From: Pseudomonadota bacterium
GTDB lineage: Bacteria; Pseudomonadota; Gammaproteobacteria; Burkholderiales; Ferrovaceae
Direction of reading: 5' to 3'
Assembly: GCA_021808815.1 (NCBI GenBank)
Contig: JAKBAT010000003.1
Location: 1-34,974 of the forward strand
Length of the DNA: 34,974 bases
Below are positions 20,545 through 30,091 of the stretch, one piece after another. A model generated the notes under the pieces. That model saw nothing but the letters and a program-made list of their open reading frames with translations. It made no database searches and was not told the DNA's origin. How positions within the stretch are numbered: the stretch's first letter is position 1; each line of letters opens with the position of its first letter. The position numbers were made by a program, and so were the translations under genes.

Positions 20545-20920
20545 GTGGGGGCTGGTACGGGAAGCGTGGCGTGACCAGCAGGCCTGGCACGGCACCCTGG
20601 TCCTGCAGGCCTGGCAATGGGCCATTTCTGGCCGGGCACATGCCGCCTGGTGGCCGCAATGGATCTATCGTGTGGCTGTGCTGGCAGGATGGTTCGCGGC
20701 GGGTGCGCCCCCAGGGATCCTGCTGGCCTGGCACTGCTGGCGCGATGGCCGGGACCGGGACCCGCTGGCGCTGCTCGAACGACGTGGACGCGGATTGGCC
20801 TGGGCGGCGGTGGGGGCCATCGGGACCGTGGCTTACCTGTCCTGGCCGGCACCCATCCTGCCGTGGGTTGCCCCCATGTGGGCAGGGCTCCTGTTACTGG
20901 GACTGGCGTGGGTACCCTGA
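20537..20920 (+). CDS. Small membrane protein, possibly analogous to DUF4400/TraJ-type ICE proteins
   Basis: MIEWGLVREAWRDQQAWHGTLVLQAWQWAISG...; ATG overlaps the traD-like stop; two to three hydrophobic segments. Family call rests on synteny and is weak. Confidence 0.5.
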   Translation: MIEWGLVREAWRDQQAWHGTLVLQAWQWAISGRAHAAWWPQWIYRVAVLAGWFAAGAPPGILLAWHCWRDGRDRDPLALLERRGRGLAWAAVGAIGTVAYLSWPAPILPWVAPMWAGLLLLGLAWVP

Positions 20921-20930
20921 GGCAGCCCGG

Positions 20931-21092
20931 TCATTTCCCGCCGCGACAGAAATCATCGATGTCCGCATCTTCCACCACGTGGAAGGCATCGAGGGAGTCG
21001 TCGTCCATGGTGTCGCGTCGCAGTGCGTTGAGCGGTAGAATGGCGGATTCGAATTCATTGAAAAGTGCTTCATCGGTGTTTTCAGGGCGCAT
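20931..21092 (-). CDS. Unannotated 53-aa acidic small protein
   Basis: MRPENTDEALFNEFESAILPLNALRRDTMDDDSLDAFHVVEDADIDDFCRGGK*; GGAGG Shine-Dalgarno 6 nt before the ATG. Below the ORF-track length cutoff. Confidence 0.55.
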   Translation of the reverse strand: MRPENTDEALFNEFESAILPLNALRRDTMDDDSLDAFHVVEDADIDDFCRGGK

Positions 21093-21274
21093 CACGGCCT
21101 CCAGGTTTTACTCGTCTTTTTTCACAATATCGTTCACCTTGCAGTAGACCTGAACGGTATGACAGGGGTGTGACAGCCAGTGGTGTGGGCTGAAGGCGGT
21201 GGCGCATCTGCTGGTGCAAATTGCAGGCGGCCGGGGGATAATGGGCTACGATAAAAAAGTCAAATGGATGCGCC

Positions 21275-23140
21275 ATGATCAGGGATGATGCCAACGGGCA
21301 GGCAGCATTGGAGGGCTCTGCCGAAGAGTCCATTTTGCTTCAGATTCAGGCGTTGGGACAATTGCCTTCTCCATCCCGTACGGCACTGCGCCTGTTCTCC
21401 CTCCTGCAGTCCAGCGAATCCGGCCTGAAGGACATTGCGGCCGTCGTCAAATCCGATCCGGCCCTGACCGTGCGCCTGCTGCGTCTTGCCAACCGTCCCG
21501 GCAATGGTGCCGTACGTCCGGCGGTGGCAGTGGAGGATGCCCTGGTGCGGCTGGGCATCAATGCTGCGATACATCTTGCCGCCGGCTTGTCCGTGCTGGA
21601 CCAGGCTTTGTCAGAACAGGACGGCGAAGTGGCGGCCTATCTGGCGCTATGCCGGCGTTCCCTCGCGGCAGCCGTGACAGCCGAATGGCTGTGCTCCCAG
21701 CCCGGCATGCCGGCGGGTTCCGCCGAAATGTTCACCTGTGCCCTCCTGGCACGTATCGGGCAGTTGGCATTGCTGCGTTTCTACCCCGATGCCTACAGCG
21801 GTTTCATGGAAAACACCGTGCAGGCAGAGGAACTGCTGCATCTGGAGCGGCAGCATTTCGGGGTGGACCATGTGGCGATCAACACGGCATTGCTGCAGGA
21901 CTGGGGGTTCCCCTCCGTTCTGGTGGATGTGATCCGGCTGGCGGAAACCCGCCTGGACGATCATGTCACCCATGAGCGCAAAAGCATCATGGCGCAGATT
22001 TTGCGCTCTGCCTGGGACATCGCACCCGATCTGATGGTGGAATCCGATAATGAACTGCTGGCCCTGGCCCTGCGCAACATTCTGGCCACCCTGGGCGTCA
22101 GCCATACGCAGGAAGGCTTGTTGCAGGCGGCCGGGCAGTTGCGTCATGGCTGGCATGAGTGGATCGAGGACCGCCCTGTGGGCAGTGATAGCCTGGCACC
22201 GGATGTGCACATGACGGGCAACCATGGGGAACAGGTGCGTATCGCACTGTGTGTGCAGTTGCCTGGCTGGCGGCAGTCTTGGCAGGAGGCTTTGGAGAAG
22301 GCGGGGTACCCCGTCTTGCTGGCAGAGTCTCTTGAGGCGGCCGGGCGACACCTGACCGCGGGGCATGCTGCCATCCTGGTGGTGCAGCTGGAGGCGGCGG
22401 CTCTGGAAGCACAGCAGGGACTGCTGGGGGTATTGACGGCACCACCAGGCCAGGCCGTGATCCTGGTGGGGGACGTGACAGAACCGGCGTCCCGCGTCGC
22501 CCTGCTGACCTGTGGCGTGGAAGCCGTAGTGCCCCCGCAGGTGAGCCCGGAATGGCTGGTTGCCCAGGTACACCATGCGGCACAACGCATCCGGCTCCAC
22601 CGTACCCTGGAACAGGAACGTGCCTCCCATCGCCGCAGCCTGTCGCAACTGGCCGTGACCACCCGCAAGTTGCATCGCCAGACCCTGACCGACCCCCTCA
22701 CCGGGCTTGCCAACCGCCGCATGGCCGACGCGTTTCTCAAACGTCACTGGGCCCAGGCCGAGCGGCGACAAACACCGCTGGGCTGCATGCTCATCGATCT
22801 CGATAATTTCAAGCAGATCAACGATGCTTTCGGACACGATGCGGGGGACCGCGTGTTGCAGGAATTGGCCACGATCCTGAAGCGCCAGGTGCGGCAGGAG
22901 GATCTTGCCGTGCGCATGGGAGGCGACGAGTTTCTCATGATCTGCCCCTTGGCGCGTGAATCGGACCTGGAAGTCCTGCGTCGCCGCCTTCTGGTGGCGG
23001 CAGCCAAAGTGAATCTGGAAACCGGCCCCCTCCTGTTCTCCACCGGGTTGGCCGAACGTGACCCGCACGTGATGAAAACACCGGAAGATTTGCTTCGGGC
23101 CGCTGATCAGAAACTCATGCGCATCAAGCGGGGGCGTTAA
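21275..23140 (+). CDS. HDOD - pseudo-receiver - GGDEF protein (probable diguanylate cyclase)
   Basis: HDOD-type N-terminus (LPSPSRTALRLFSLLQSSESGLKDIAAVVKSDPALTVRLLRLAN), receiver-like middle without the phosphoacceptor Asp (ILVVQLEA), DPLTGLANRR and RMGGDEF with RQED I-site. Confidence 0.85.
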   Translation: MIRDDANGQAALEGSAEESILLQIQALGQLPSPSRTALRLFSLLQSSESGLKDIAAVVKSDPALTVRLLRLANRPGNGAVRPAVAVEDALVRLGINAAIHLAAGLSVLDQALSEQDGEVAAYLALCRRSLAAAVTAEWLCSQPGMPAGSAEMFTCALLARIGQLALLRFYPDAYSGFMENTVQAEELLHLERQHFGVDHVAINTALLQDWGFPSVLVDVIRLAETRLDDHVTHERKSIMAQILRSAWDIAPDLMVESDNELLALALRNILATLGVSHTQEGLLQAAGQLRHGWHEWIEDRPVGSDSLAPDVHMTGNHGEQVRIALCVQLPGWRQSWQEALEKAGYPVLLAESLEAAGRHLTAGHAAILVVQLEAAALEAQQGLLGVLTAPPGQAVILVGDVTEPASRVALLTCGVEAVVPPQVSPEWLVAQVHHAAQRIRLHRTLEQERASHRRSLSQLAVTTRKLHRQTLTDPLTGLANRRMADAFLKRHWAQAERRQTPLGCMLIDLDNFKQINDAFGHDAGDRVLQELATILKRQVRQEDLAVRMGGDEFLMICPLARESDLEVLRRRLLVAAAKVNLETGPLLFSTGLAERDPHVMKTPEDLLRAADQKLMRIKRGR

Positions 23141-23261
23141 GCCCATTAAATATAAGCATCACTGATGAAAGCAATCAAAATAATTTAATTTACTTATGCT
23201 TTGTTTTCTTCGATGATGCGCTTCATCACGACAGAATGATGGAACCCCACGGAGGAATACC

Positions 23262-24683
23262 ATGGCAGTGAAAACCTACAACGCCGGCGTGAAGGAATAC
23301 CGGCATACCTACTGGACTCCCGAATACACCCCTAAAGATACCGACATCCTGGCGTGCTTCAAGATCACTCCCCAGGCCGGCGTGGATCGCGAGGAAGCTG
23401 CTGCTGCAGTGGCGGCCGAATCTTCCACCGGTACGTGGACCACAGTCTGGACGGACCTCCTGACCGACCTGGACTACTACAAGGGTCGCTCCTATCGCAT
23501 TGAGGACGTGCCGGGCGATGACACCTGTTTCTACGCGTTTGTGGCGTACCCGATTGACCTCTTCGAGGAAGGTTCGGTGGTCAACGTCATGACTTCGCTC
23601 GTGGGCAACGTGTTCGGCTTCAAGGCCATCCGGGCACTGCGCCTGGAGGATGTGCGCTTCCCGCTCGCCTATGTCATGACTTGCGGCGGCCCGCCCCAGG
23701 GTATTGAGGTGGAGCGCGACAAGCTCAACAAGTATGGTCGCCCGCTCCTGGGCTGCACCATCAAACCCAAGCTTGGCCTGTCCGCCAAGAACTACGGCCG
23801 TGCCGTGTACGAGTGCCTGCGTGGCGGCCTTGATTTCACCAAGGACGACGAAAACGTCAACAGCCAGCCTTTCATGCGCTGGCGCACTCGCTTCGAGTTT
23901 GTGCAGGAAGCCACCCTGAAGGCGGAACGGGAAACCGGTGAGCGCAAGGGTCACTATCTCAACGTGACGGCGCCCACACCGGAAGAAATGTACAAGCGTG
24001 CCGAGTTTGCAAAGGAAATCGGTGCTCCCATTATCATGCACGACTACCTGACGGGCGGTCTCACAGCCAATACCGGGCTTGCCAACTGGTGTCGTGACAA
24101 TGGCATGCTGCTGCACATCCATCGCGCCATGCACGCCGTGCTTGACCGCAACCCCCATCACGGCATTCATTTCCGCGTGCTGACCAAGATTCTGCGCCTG
24201 TCCGGCGGTGATCACCTGCATTCCGGTACCGTGGTGGGCAAGCTGGAAGGATCGCGTGAAGCGACCCTGGGCTGGATCGACCTGATGCGTGACAGCTACA
24301 TCAAGGAAGACCGCAACCGCGGCATTTTCTTCGACCAGGACTGGGGCTCCATGCCGGGCATCCTCCCGGTGGCCTCCGGCGGAATTCACGTGTGGCACAT
24401 GCCGGCGCTGGTGACGATTTTCGGTGACAACTCGGTGCTGCAGTTTGGTGGCGGTACCCTGGGTCACCCCTGGGGCAATGCGGCGGGTGCCGCAGCCAAC
24501 CGGGTGGCGTTGGAAGCCTGCGTGGCCGCGCGCAACCAGGGTGTGGCTGTGGAGAAGGAAGGCAAGGCGATCCTTACCCAGGCAGCCCAGCACAGTCCTG
24601 AACTCAAAATTGCGATGGAAACCTGGAAGGAAATCAAATTCGAGTTCGATACCGTGGACAAGCTGGACGTGGCCCACAAGTAA
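23262..24683 (+). CDS. cbbL: RuBisCO large subunit, form IA
   Basis: [87 protein letters not shown] active-site motif; 473 aa. Confidence 0.98.
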   Translation: MAVKTYNAGVKEYRHTYWTPEYTPKDTDILACFKITPQAGVDREEAAAAVAAESSTGTWTTVWTDLLTDLDYYKGRSYRIEDVPGDDTCFYAFVAYPIDLFEEGSVVNVMTSLVGNVFGFKAIRALRLEDVRFPLAYVMTCGGPPQGIEVERDKLNKYGRPLLGCTIKPKLGLSAKNYGRAVYECLRGGLDFTKDDENVNSQPFMRWRTRFEFVQEATLKAERETGERKGHYLNVTAPTPEEMYKRAEFAKEIGAPIIMHDYLTGGLTANTGLANWCRDNGMLLHIHRAMHAVLDRNPHHGIHFRVLTKILRLSGGDHLHSGTVVGKLEGSREATLGWIDLMRDSYIKEDRNRGIFFDQDWGSMPGILPVASGGIHVWHMPALVTIFGDNSVLQFGGGTLGHPWGNAAGAAANRVALEACVAARNQGVAVEKEGKAILTQAAQHSPELKIAMETWKEIKFEFDTVDKLDVAHK

Positions 24684-24710
24684 GCAACCCCGCACATCAA
24701 GGAGCATGTC

Positions 24711-25067
24711 ATGAGCGAAGTCATGGATTACAAGTCCCGCCTGAGCGATCCCGCCAGCCGGAAATTTGAAACTTTTTCCTACCTGCCGGCCATGTCGGCG
24801 GAAGAAATCCGCAAGCAGGTGGAATACCTGGTGAAGAAAGGCTGGAACCCCGCCATCGAGCATATCGAACCGCAGTACCTGATGGATTCCTACTGGTACA
24901 TGTGGAAGTTACCCATGTTTGGCGAAACCGACGTGGATCGTGTTCTGGCCGAAGCCGAAGCCTGTCACAAGGCCAATCCCGACAACCACGTGCGCCTGAT
25001 CGGCTATGACAATTTCAGTCAGTCGCAGGGGACTTCCATGGTGATTTTCCGCGGCAAAACTGTTTAA
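24711..25067 (+). CDS. cbbS: RuBisCO small subunit
   Basis: 118 aa; [37 protein letters not shown]...[12 protein letters not shown]; immediately follows cbbL. Confidence 0.97.
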   Translation: MSEVMDYKSRLSDPASRKFETFSYLPAMSAEEIRKQVEYLVKKGWNPAIEHIEPQYLMDSYWYMWKLPMFGETDVDRVLAEAEACHKANPDNHVRLIGYDNFSQSQGTSMVIFRGKTV

Positions 25068-25088
25068 ACGGCATGGTTTTGCCTTTTT
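25053..25088 (+). terminator. Putative rho-independent terminator 1 (GGCAAAAC-15 nt-GTTTTGCC-TTTTT), overlapping the cbbS stop
   Basis: Perfect 8-bp stem then T5. Confidence 0.55.
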
Positions 25089-25090
25089 AG

Positions 25091-25122
25091 ACCCCCGTCG
25101 CCGTATGGCACGGGGGTTTTTT
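25091..25122 (+). terminator. Rho-independent terminator 2 (CCCCCGTcGCC-gtat-GGCACGGGGG-TTTTTT)
   Basis: GC-rich stem, short loop, T6 tract, in the cbbS-cbbQ gap. Confidence 0.85.
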
Positions 25123-25135
25123 GTTGGCGAGGTAG

Positions 25136-25942
25136 ATGATGAGCGATATTCTTGCGCAGTACCGGATTGGTGCGACGCCTTATTACCGACCGGTGGCCGA
25201 TGAAGTGGAGCTGTTCCAGGCCGCCTATTCCGTGCGCATGCCCATGATGCTGAAAGGTCCTACGGGGTGCGGCAAAACCCGTTTCGTGGAATACATGGCC
25301 CATACCCTGGGCAAACCCCTGATCACGGTGGCCTGCAACGAAGACATGACGGCTTCCGACCTGGTGGGCCGTTTCCTGCTCGATGCCCAAGGCACCCGCT
25401 GGCAGGACGGGCCCCTGGCCATCGCTGCCCGGCATGGTGCCTTGTGTTACCTGGATGAGGTGGTGGAGGCACGCCAGGACACCACCGTGGTCATCCATCC
25501 CCTGACCGACAATCGGCGTGTGCTGCCTCTGGAGAAGAAAGGGGAGCTGGTGCGGGCCCATCCCGATTTCCAACTGGTGATTTCCTACAACCCGGGCTAC
25601 CAGAGTCTCATGAAGGACCTCAAGCAATCCACCAAGCAACGTTTCGGGGCGCTTGATTTCAATTACCCGGAACATGCCATTGAATCGGAAATTGTGGCCC
25701 ATGAGGCGGTGGTTTCCGCAGCCGTGGCCGACAAGCTTGTCTCCATCGCCGAGCGTGCACGCAACCTCAAGGGCCATGGCCTGGACGAAGGGATTTCCAC
25801 GCGCATGCTGATTTATGCCGGCAGCCTGATTGCCCATGGAGTGGATGCCAGGAATGCGTGCCGGGTGGCGCTGGTGCGTCCCATCACCGACGATCCCGAC
25901 ATGCGCGATGCGCTGGATGCCGCGGTGACCACGTTCTTCTGA
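25136..25942 (+). CDS. cbbQ: RuBisCO activation protein CbbQ (MoxR-type AAA+)
   Basis: Walker [48 protein letters not shown]; directly downstream of cbbLS. Confidence 0.95.
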   Translation: MMSDILAQYRIGATPYYRPVADEVELFQAAYSVRMPMMLKGPTGCGKTRFVEYMAHTLGKPLITVACNEDMTASDLVGRFLLDAQGTRWQDGPLAIAARHGALCYLDEVVEARQDTTVVIHPLTDNRRVLPLEKKGELVRAHPDFQLVISYNPGYQSLMKDLKQSTKQRFGALDFNYPEHAIESEIVAHEAVVSAAVADKLVSIAERARNLKGHGLDEGISTRMLIYAGSLIAHGVDARNACRVALVRPITDDPDMRDALDAAVTTFF

Positions 25943-25951
25943 GGGAGCGCC

Positions 25952-28273
25952 ATGGCCGTTCACCTGGAACAGTACGCGGCGTTGCTCGAGGAGTTGCCCG
26001 AACCCTGCCGCGAGGCCATGCACCACGCCTGGCGGGAAGCCACCCGGACCCTGTCGGCGGCCGGGCTGGAACATTACATGCAGGGGATGGCAGCCCTGTC
26101 ACGCCTGGGCAAGGGCAACGACCTGCCCCTGGGCTGGGTCGACATTGCGCCTCAGGTGGCGCGGGAAGTGGGGGAAGATGTCCTGACCGAACTGGTGCAG
26201 ACAGCCTTGGGGTTTTCTTCGCGCACTTCCGGCGCCGTCATCGAACGCCTGCTTGCCACGGCGCCCGTGGCGGCCCGGCGGCTTGCCGATCCGGAATTGT
26301 TCCGCCATTACCTGCAGTTCCTCAATCAGTTGATCGGACAGGCGCCACGCGGAGTGCGGCCCCTGCTCGAGCACCTGGATGTGCTGCTGGGGCAGTTGAC
26401 CCTGGGGGGCTTGCGGCGGTGGGCCCTGTGGGGTGCCCATGCCCATCGCACCGACTATGCGGCCCAGACGGATTACTTCAGCCTCGCATCCCGGGAATCC
26501 CAGGCTGTGCTGCAGAAGGAACGCAAGGGCACCCTGTTCGTGGATGTGCAACGGCGCATTGCCATGTATTTGCGGGCCTTGTGGGGGCGGGATTTTTTCA
26601 TGCGGCCCACCTCCGGTGATTTTGAACGGCGGGAAGGTTACCGTCCTTACATTGAAGGCTACCTGTTTCACCTGCCGGATGCCTACGACGATCATCCCGG
26701 CCTGACCGGGGTGGAACTCTATCGCGCTGCCAGCGCGCACTGCGCAGCGCACCAGGTGGCCACCACCGTGCCTCTGACCGCCGAAAACCTTAATGGCCTG
26801 CAGCGTGCCCTGGTGGAGCTTGTGGAAGATGCGCGGGTGGAAACATTGGCGATTCGACGCTTCCCCGGGCTGCAGGCGTTGTGGCGGCGCGGGCATCTGG
26901 CCACGCCCGAGCTGGATCGCAGTGCCGGCCATTATTTCGATCGCCTGGCCCGGGCCCTGCTCGATCCCGACTACGTGGACCCCGACCCCTGGGTGACGCT
27001 GGGCCGCTCCCTGTTTGCCCAGGCGGCCGAACGCCTGGACACGGTGGAAATCTCCTGGGAAATCGGCGTGGCCCTGGCCCATGCCTTCCGGGAAAAGAAG
27101 TTGGCGTTCAATCCCCGTACCGATGTGCAAGGCGCACTCTATCGCGATGATAACCGCTACCTCTGGGCTTTCGACGGACATGGCGCCTCGCCCGAGGCCG
27201 GGTTCGAGGCGCCCCGCCAAGTCCGGCGCAAGGTCAGCCTCATGGAAATGGTCAACGAAATCGACACAGAACTGGCGGGTGACGATGCCCAGGAAATCTG
27301 GGTGCTGGGTTCCGAACTGTTTCCCTACGAGGACGAGGGCAAAAGCTACAACGAAATGGAAGGCAAGGAGCCGGTCTCCGATCCCTACCATTATCCCGAA
27401 TGGGATTACCAGATCCAGCTGGAACGCCCCACTTGGGCCACGGTCCTGGAGCGGCGTGCCCGCCTGGGCGAACTGGATCTCGTGGACGCCATCACGGCCC
27501 GACACAAGCGGCTGATCGGGCGCATGAAGTACATCCTGGATGCCATGCAGCCCCAGGGGGTCACCCGCTTGCGCAAGCTTGAAGAGGGGGATGACATCGA
27601 CCTCAATGCGGCGATCGCGAGTCTGGTGGACTGGCGCATGGGGCACCAGCCTGATCCGCGCATCATGATGCGCAGCGTGCGCAAGGTGCGTGACATCGCG
27701 GTGCTGGTGTTGCTGGACCTGTCGGAATCCACCAACGAACGGGTGGAGGGGCAGGACCACACGGTGCTGGACCTCACCCGCGAGGCCACGGTATTGCTGG
27801 CGGATGCCATCCACAAGGTGGGAGATCCCTTCGCCATTCACGGCTTTTGTTCGGACGGGCGCCATGACGTACAGTACTGGCGTTTCAAGGATTTCGACCA
27901 ACCCTACGATGCCCTGGCCAAGGCGCGTCTAGCGGGCATGCGTGGCCAGCTCTCCACCCGCATGGGCGCCGCCTTGCGCCACGCGACCTGGCACCTGCGG
28001 GCTCAACCTGCGGCCAAAAGGCTGCTGCTGGTTCTCACCGACGGGGAACCTGCGGATGTGGACGTGCGCGATCCCCAGTATCTGCGCTACGATACCCGCA
28101 AGGCGGTGGAGGCGGCGGGCCGGCAAGGCATCGCCACCTATTGCATGACGCTGGATCCGCGCGCGGACCAGTATGTGTCGCGTATTTTCGGGGCCCGCAA
28201 CTATCAGGTACTGGATCAGGTGGCGCGCTTGCCTGAAAAATTGCCGATGTTGTATGCCGGACTGACGAGGTGA
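25952..28273 (+). CDS. cbbO: RuBisCO activation protein CbbO (C-terminal VWA)
   Basis: 773 aa, MIDAS DLSEST in VLVLLDLSESTNERVEGQDHTVLDLTREATVLLADAI; follows cbbQ. Confidence 0.93.
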   Translation: MAVHLEQYAALLEELPEPCREAMHHAWREATRTLSAAGLEHYMQGMAALSRLGKGNDLPLGWVDIAPQVAREVGEDVLTELVQTALGFSSRTSGAVIERLLATAPVAARRLADPELFRHYLQFLNQLIGQAPRGVRPLLEHLDVLLGQLTLGGLRRWALWGAHAHRTDYAAQTDYFSLASRESQAVLQKERKGTLFVDVQRRIAMYLRALWGRDFFMRPTSGDFERREGYRPYIEGYLFHLPDAYDDHPGLTGVELYRAASAHCAAHQVATTVPLTAENLNGLQRALVELVEDARVETLAIRRFPGLQALWRRGHLATPELDRSAGHYFDRLARALLDPDYVDPDPWVTLGRSLFAQAAERLDTVEISWEIGVALAHAFREKKLAFNPRTDVQGALYRDDNRYLWAFDGHGASPEAGFEAPRQVRRKVSLMEMVNEIDTELAGDDAQEIWVLGSELFPYEDEGKSYNEMEGKEPVSDPYHYPEWDYQIQLERPTWATVLERRARLGELDLVDAITARHKRLIGRMKYILDAMQPQGVTRLRKLEEGDDIDLNAAIASLVDWRMGHQPDPRIMMRSVRKVRDIAVLVLLDLSESTNERVEGQDHTVLDLTREATVLLADAIHKVGDPFAIHGFCSDGRHDVQYWRFKDFDQPYDALAKARLAGMRGQLSTRMGAALRHATWHLRAQPAAKRLLLVLTDGEPADVDVRDPQYLRYDTRKAVEAAGRQGIATYCMTLDPRADQYVSRIFGARNYQVLDQVARLPEKLPMLYAGLTR

Positions 28274-28575
28274 GCATGGAACAGCGGTATTCAGGTGTAT
28301 TTCGTGACCGCCAGGGCGGGTTGACGCATCTGGGGCGCGTGGTTCGCGATGCGTGGGTGTTTGGGCTGCTGCCCGAAACCCAGGACGGGGCCGGATGGCG
28401 TGCCGACCAGCTGCAGGCCCTGTATGAGCAGGTGTATGCAGAGTGGGACAAGTATGGGCATTTGCCGAGCCGTCTGCCCGATGACCTGCGTGCCCGCTAC
28501 CTTCGTATCCATGGCGAAGCCGTGGTCCTGGCGCGAGCCCAGGGATGGAATCCCGAACTGGGCGAAGACGACTGA
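28270..28575 (+). CDS. Uncharacterised 101-aa protein coupled to cbbO
   Basis: MSMEQRYSGVFRDRQGGLTHLGRVVRDAWVFGLLPETQDGAGW...; GTGA overlap with cbbO stop (alternative ATG at 28276). Confidence 0.75.
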   Translation: MSMEQRYSGVFRDRQGGLTHLGRVVRDAWVFGLLPETQDGAGWRADQLQALYEQVYAEWDKYGHLPSRLPDDLRARYLRIHGEAVVLARAQGWNPELGEDD

Positions 28576-28590
28576 GCAGCGTGCCGCAGT

Positions 28591-29331
28591 TCAGCGCTCG
28601 ACGTGCACGCAGGCCATCGGGTCAAAGCCCGTGGTTTCGCCGGGTACGCCGCGAGGATTGGAGTATATGCGGGTACCCGCAATCCGGTAATCCACTGCGA
28701 GATGCGTGTGGCCATGAATCCAGAGGGCCACGCCGTCCCCCATGAGGTCTTCCCAGGCATTGGCAAAGGCGGCATCCAGATGGCTGTAGGGGTCGGGCTG
28801 GTTCTCAAGCGAGCGCAGGGACGGGGCGTGATGGGTGACCACCACGGTGGGGCCGGGGTATTCCTGTGCGAGCTGCCGCCGGAGCCAGTTCAAGGCGGTG
28901 TGGTTGCGTTCGATGAAATCCACCGGTTGGGCGCGGCGTCCGTTGGCCGCCCGGATGCGCTCAAAGTCCTGGAATCGCGTGCGCACGCCCCATTGGGCCG
29001 CTGCGGCATCGCCTGTGACGGTGAAGTCGGTCCATCCGGTGGCGGCCACGAACCGGATGCCCTGGAAGTCGTACCAGCCCTGATCCAGAAAGCGTACATG
29101 GGTATCGCTGGCCAGCAGCAGGGCTTCGCGCGTGTGATCCAGGTGTCCCCGGTAGTATTCGTGGTTCCCCGCCACGTACAGCACCGGACAATCGAAGGCA
29201 GCGCGGGCCCAGTCCATGCCGCGCGTACCCTCGTCGATGTCCCCCGCGAGGATCACCAGGTCGGTATCGGTGACCCGGGGAGTGTAGAGTGCGCGCTCGT
29301 TGTGCAGGTCGGACAGGATGTGGAGCTTCAT
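28591..29331 (-). CDS. Calcineurin-like metallophosphoesterase
   Basis: MKLHILSDLHNE, LAGDIDEG, VAGNHEYY, VVTHHAPS. Start revised to 29331 within the longer ORF 28591..29733. Confidence 0.88.
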   Translation of the reverse strand: MKLHILSDLHNERALYTPRVTDTDLVILAGDIDEGTRGMDWARAAFDCPVLYVAGNHEYYRGHLDHTREALLLASDTHVRFLDQGWYDFQGIRFVAATGWTDFTVTGDAAAAQWGVRTRFQDFERIRAANGRRAQPVDFIERNHTALNWLRRQLAQEYPGPTVVVTHHAPSLRSLENQPDPYSHLDAAFANAWEDLMGDGVALWIHGHTHLAVDYRIAGTRIYSNPRGVPGETTGFDPMACVHVER

Positions 29332-29356
29332 GGGGAAGCGGGCTAGGATAGGACCG

Positions 29357-30031
29357 ATGAGACCCATTGTATCCATTTTCCTGGGGGCCGGTCTGCTCGC
29401 AGCCTGCACGCCTGCATCCATGCCCCCAAAAGCTTCCGCGCCTCCTCCCGCGGCCCTCACTGCCTTGCAGGAAGCCGGATCGCTCCCCTTGCAGGTGAAT
29501 GCGGCACGCTCCCTGGTGACGTTTCGCGTGCATCGCGCCGGGCCCCTGGCACGACTGGGGCACGAGCACGTGCTGGCAAGCCATGCCCTTGCCGGCGAGG
29601 TGTTGCCCGCTACTGGCATGGCGCGCCTGACCCTGCCGCTTGCGACCCTCACCGTGGACGAGCCGGCGTTGCGCGAGGCTGCAGGGCTCGACCCGGACGT
29701 GACCGCAGAAGCCATTGCGGGAACGCGCCGCAACCTGCAGGAACGCGTGCTGGAAACCGCACGCTATCCCCTGGCCCGGATCCTGATTCGGCGCCTGTCC
29801 GCCGATCAGCTGGAAGTCCGCATGGAAGTGCACGGGGTGGTGCATACGCAGGCGGTCCCAGTGCAGCTGGAAACCCGCAGCGATGGCAGCATCCTGGCGC
29901 GGGGCGACTTCGTGGTCCATCAACGGGATTTCGGCCTGACGCCATTGGCCGTGTTGGGCGGAGCCCTGCAGGTGGCGGACGCCGTGGAGGTCCATTTCCA
30001 GGTGGTGGCCGACCCCGTTGCCAAGCCGTAG
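29357..30031 (+). CDS. YceI-like lipoprotein
   Basis: MRPIVSIFLGAGLLAACTPA lipobox; ARSLVTFRVHRAGPLARLGHEHVLASHALAGEV typical of YceI-like proteins. Confidence 0.75.
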   Translation: MRPIVSIFLGAGLLAACTPASMPPKASAPPPAALTALQEAGSLPLQVNAARSLVTFRVHRAGPLARLGHEHVLASHALAGEVLPATGMARLTLPLATLTVDEPALREAAGLDPDVTAEAIAGTRRNLQERVLETARYPLARILIRRLSADQLEVRMEVHGVVHTQAVPVQLETRSDGSILARGDFVVHQRDFGLTPLAVLGGALQVADAVEVHFQVVADPVAKP

Positions 30032-30085
30032 GGGTTGTTACAAATAATTTACAATTTGTTGGCATATAACCAGATCGAATACGCA

Positions 30086-30091
30086 TATAAT
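30086..30091 (+). promoter_or_regulatory. Putative -10 element TATAAT upstream of the sulfite dehydrogenase genes
   Basis: Exact TATAAT in an AT-rich intergenic stretch; no convincing -35 at 16-18 bp. Confidence 0.35.

Noticed and set aside
17147-20920. Calling the region an intact ICE or integrated plasmid
   Set aside because: No integrase, T4SS mating-pair genes, intact relaxase, toxin-antitoxin genes or flanking direct repeats seen; neighbours are chromosomal genes.
26099-27901. 600-aa minus-strand ORF antisense to cbbO (and 545-aa ORF 23226..24863 antisense to cbbL)
   Set aside because: Antisense shadows of strongly supported genes.
23262-28575. Carboxysome-associated RuBisCO locus
   Set aside because: No csoS or shell protein genes; the cbbLS-cbbQ-cbbO arrangement fits the non-carboxysomal form IA type within what is visible.
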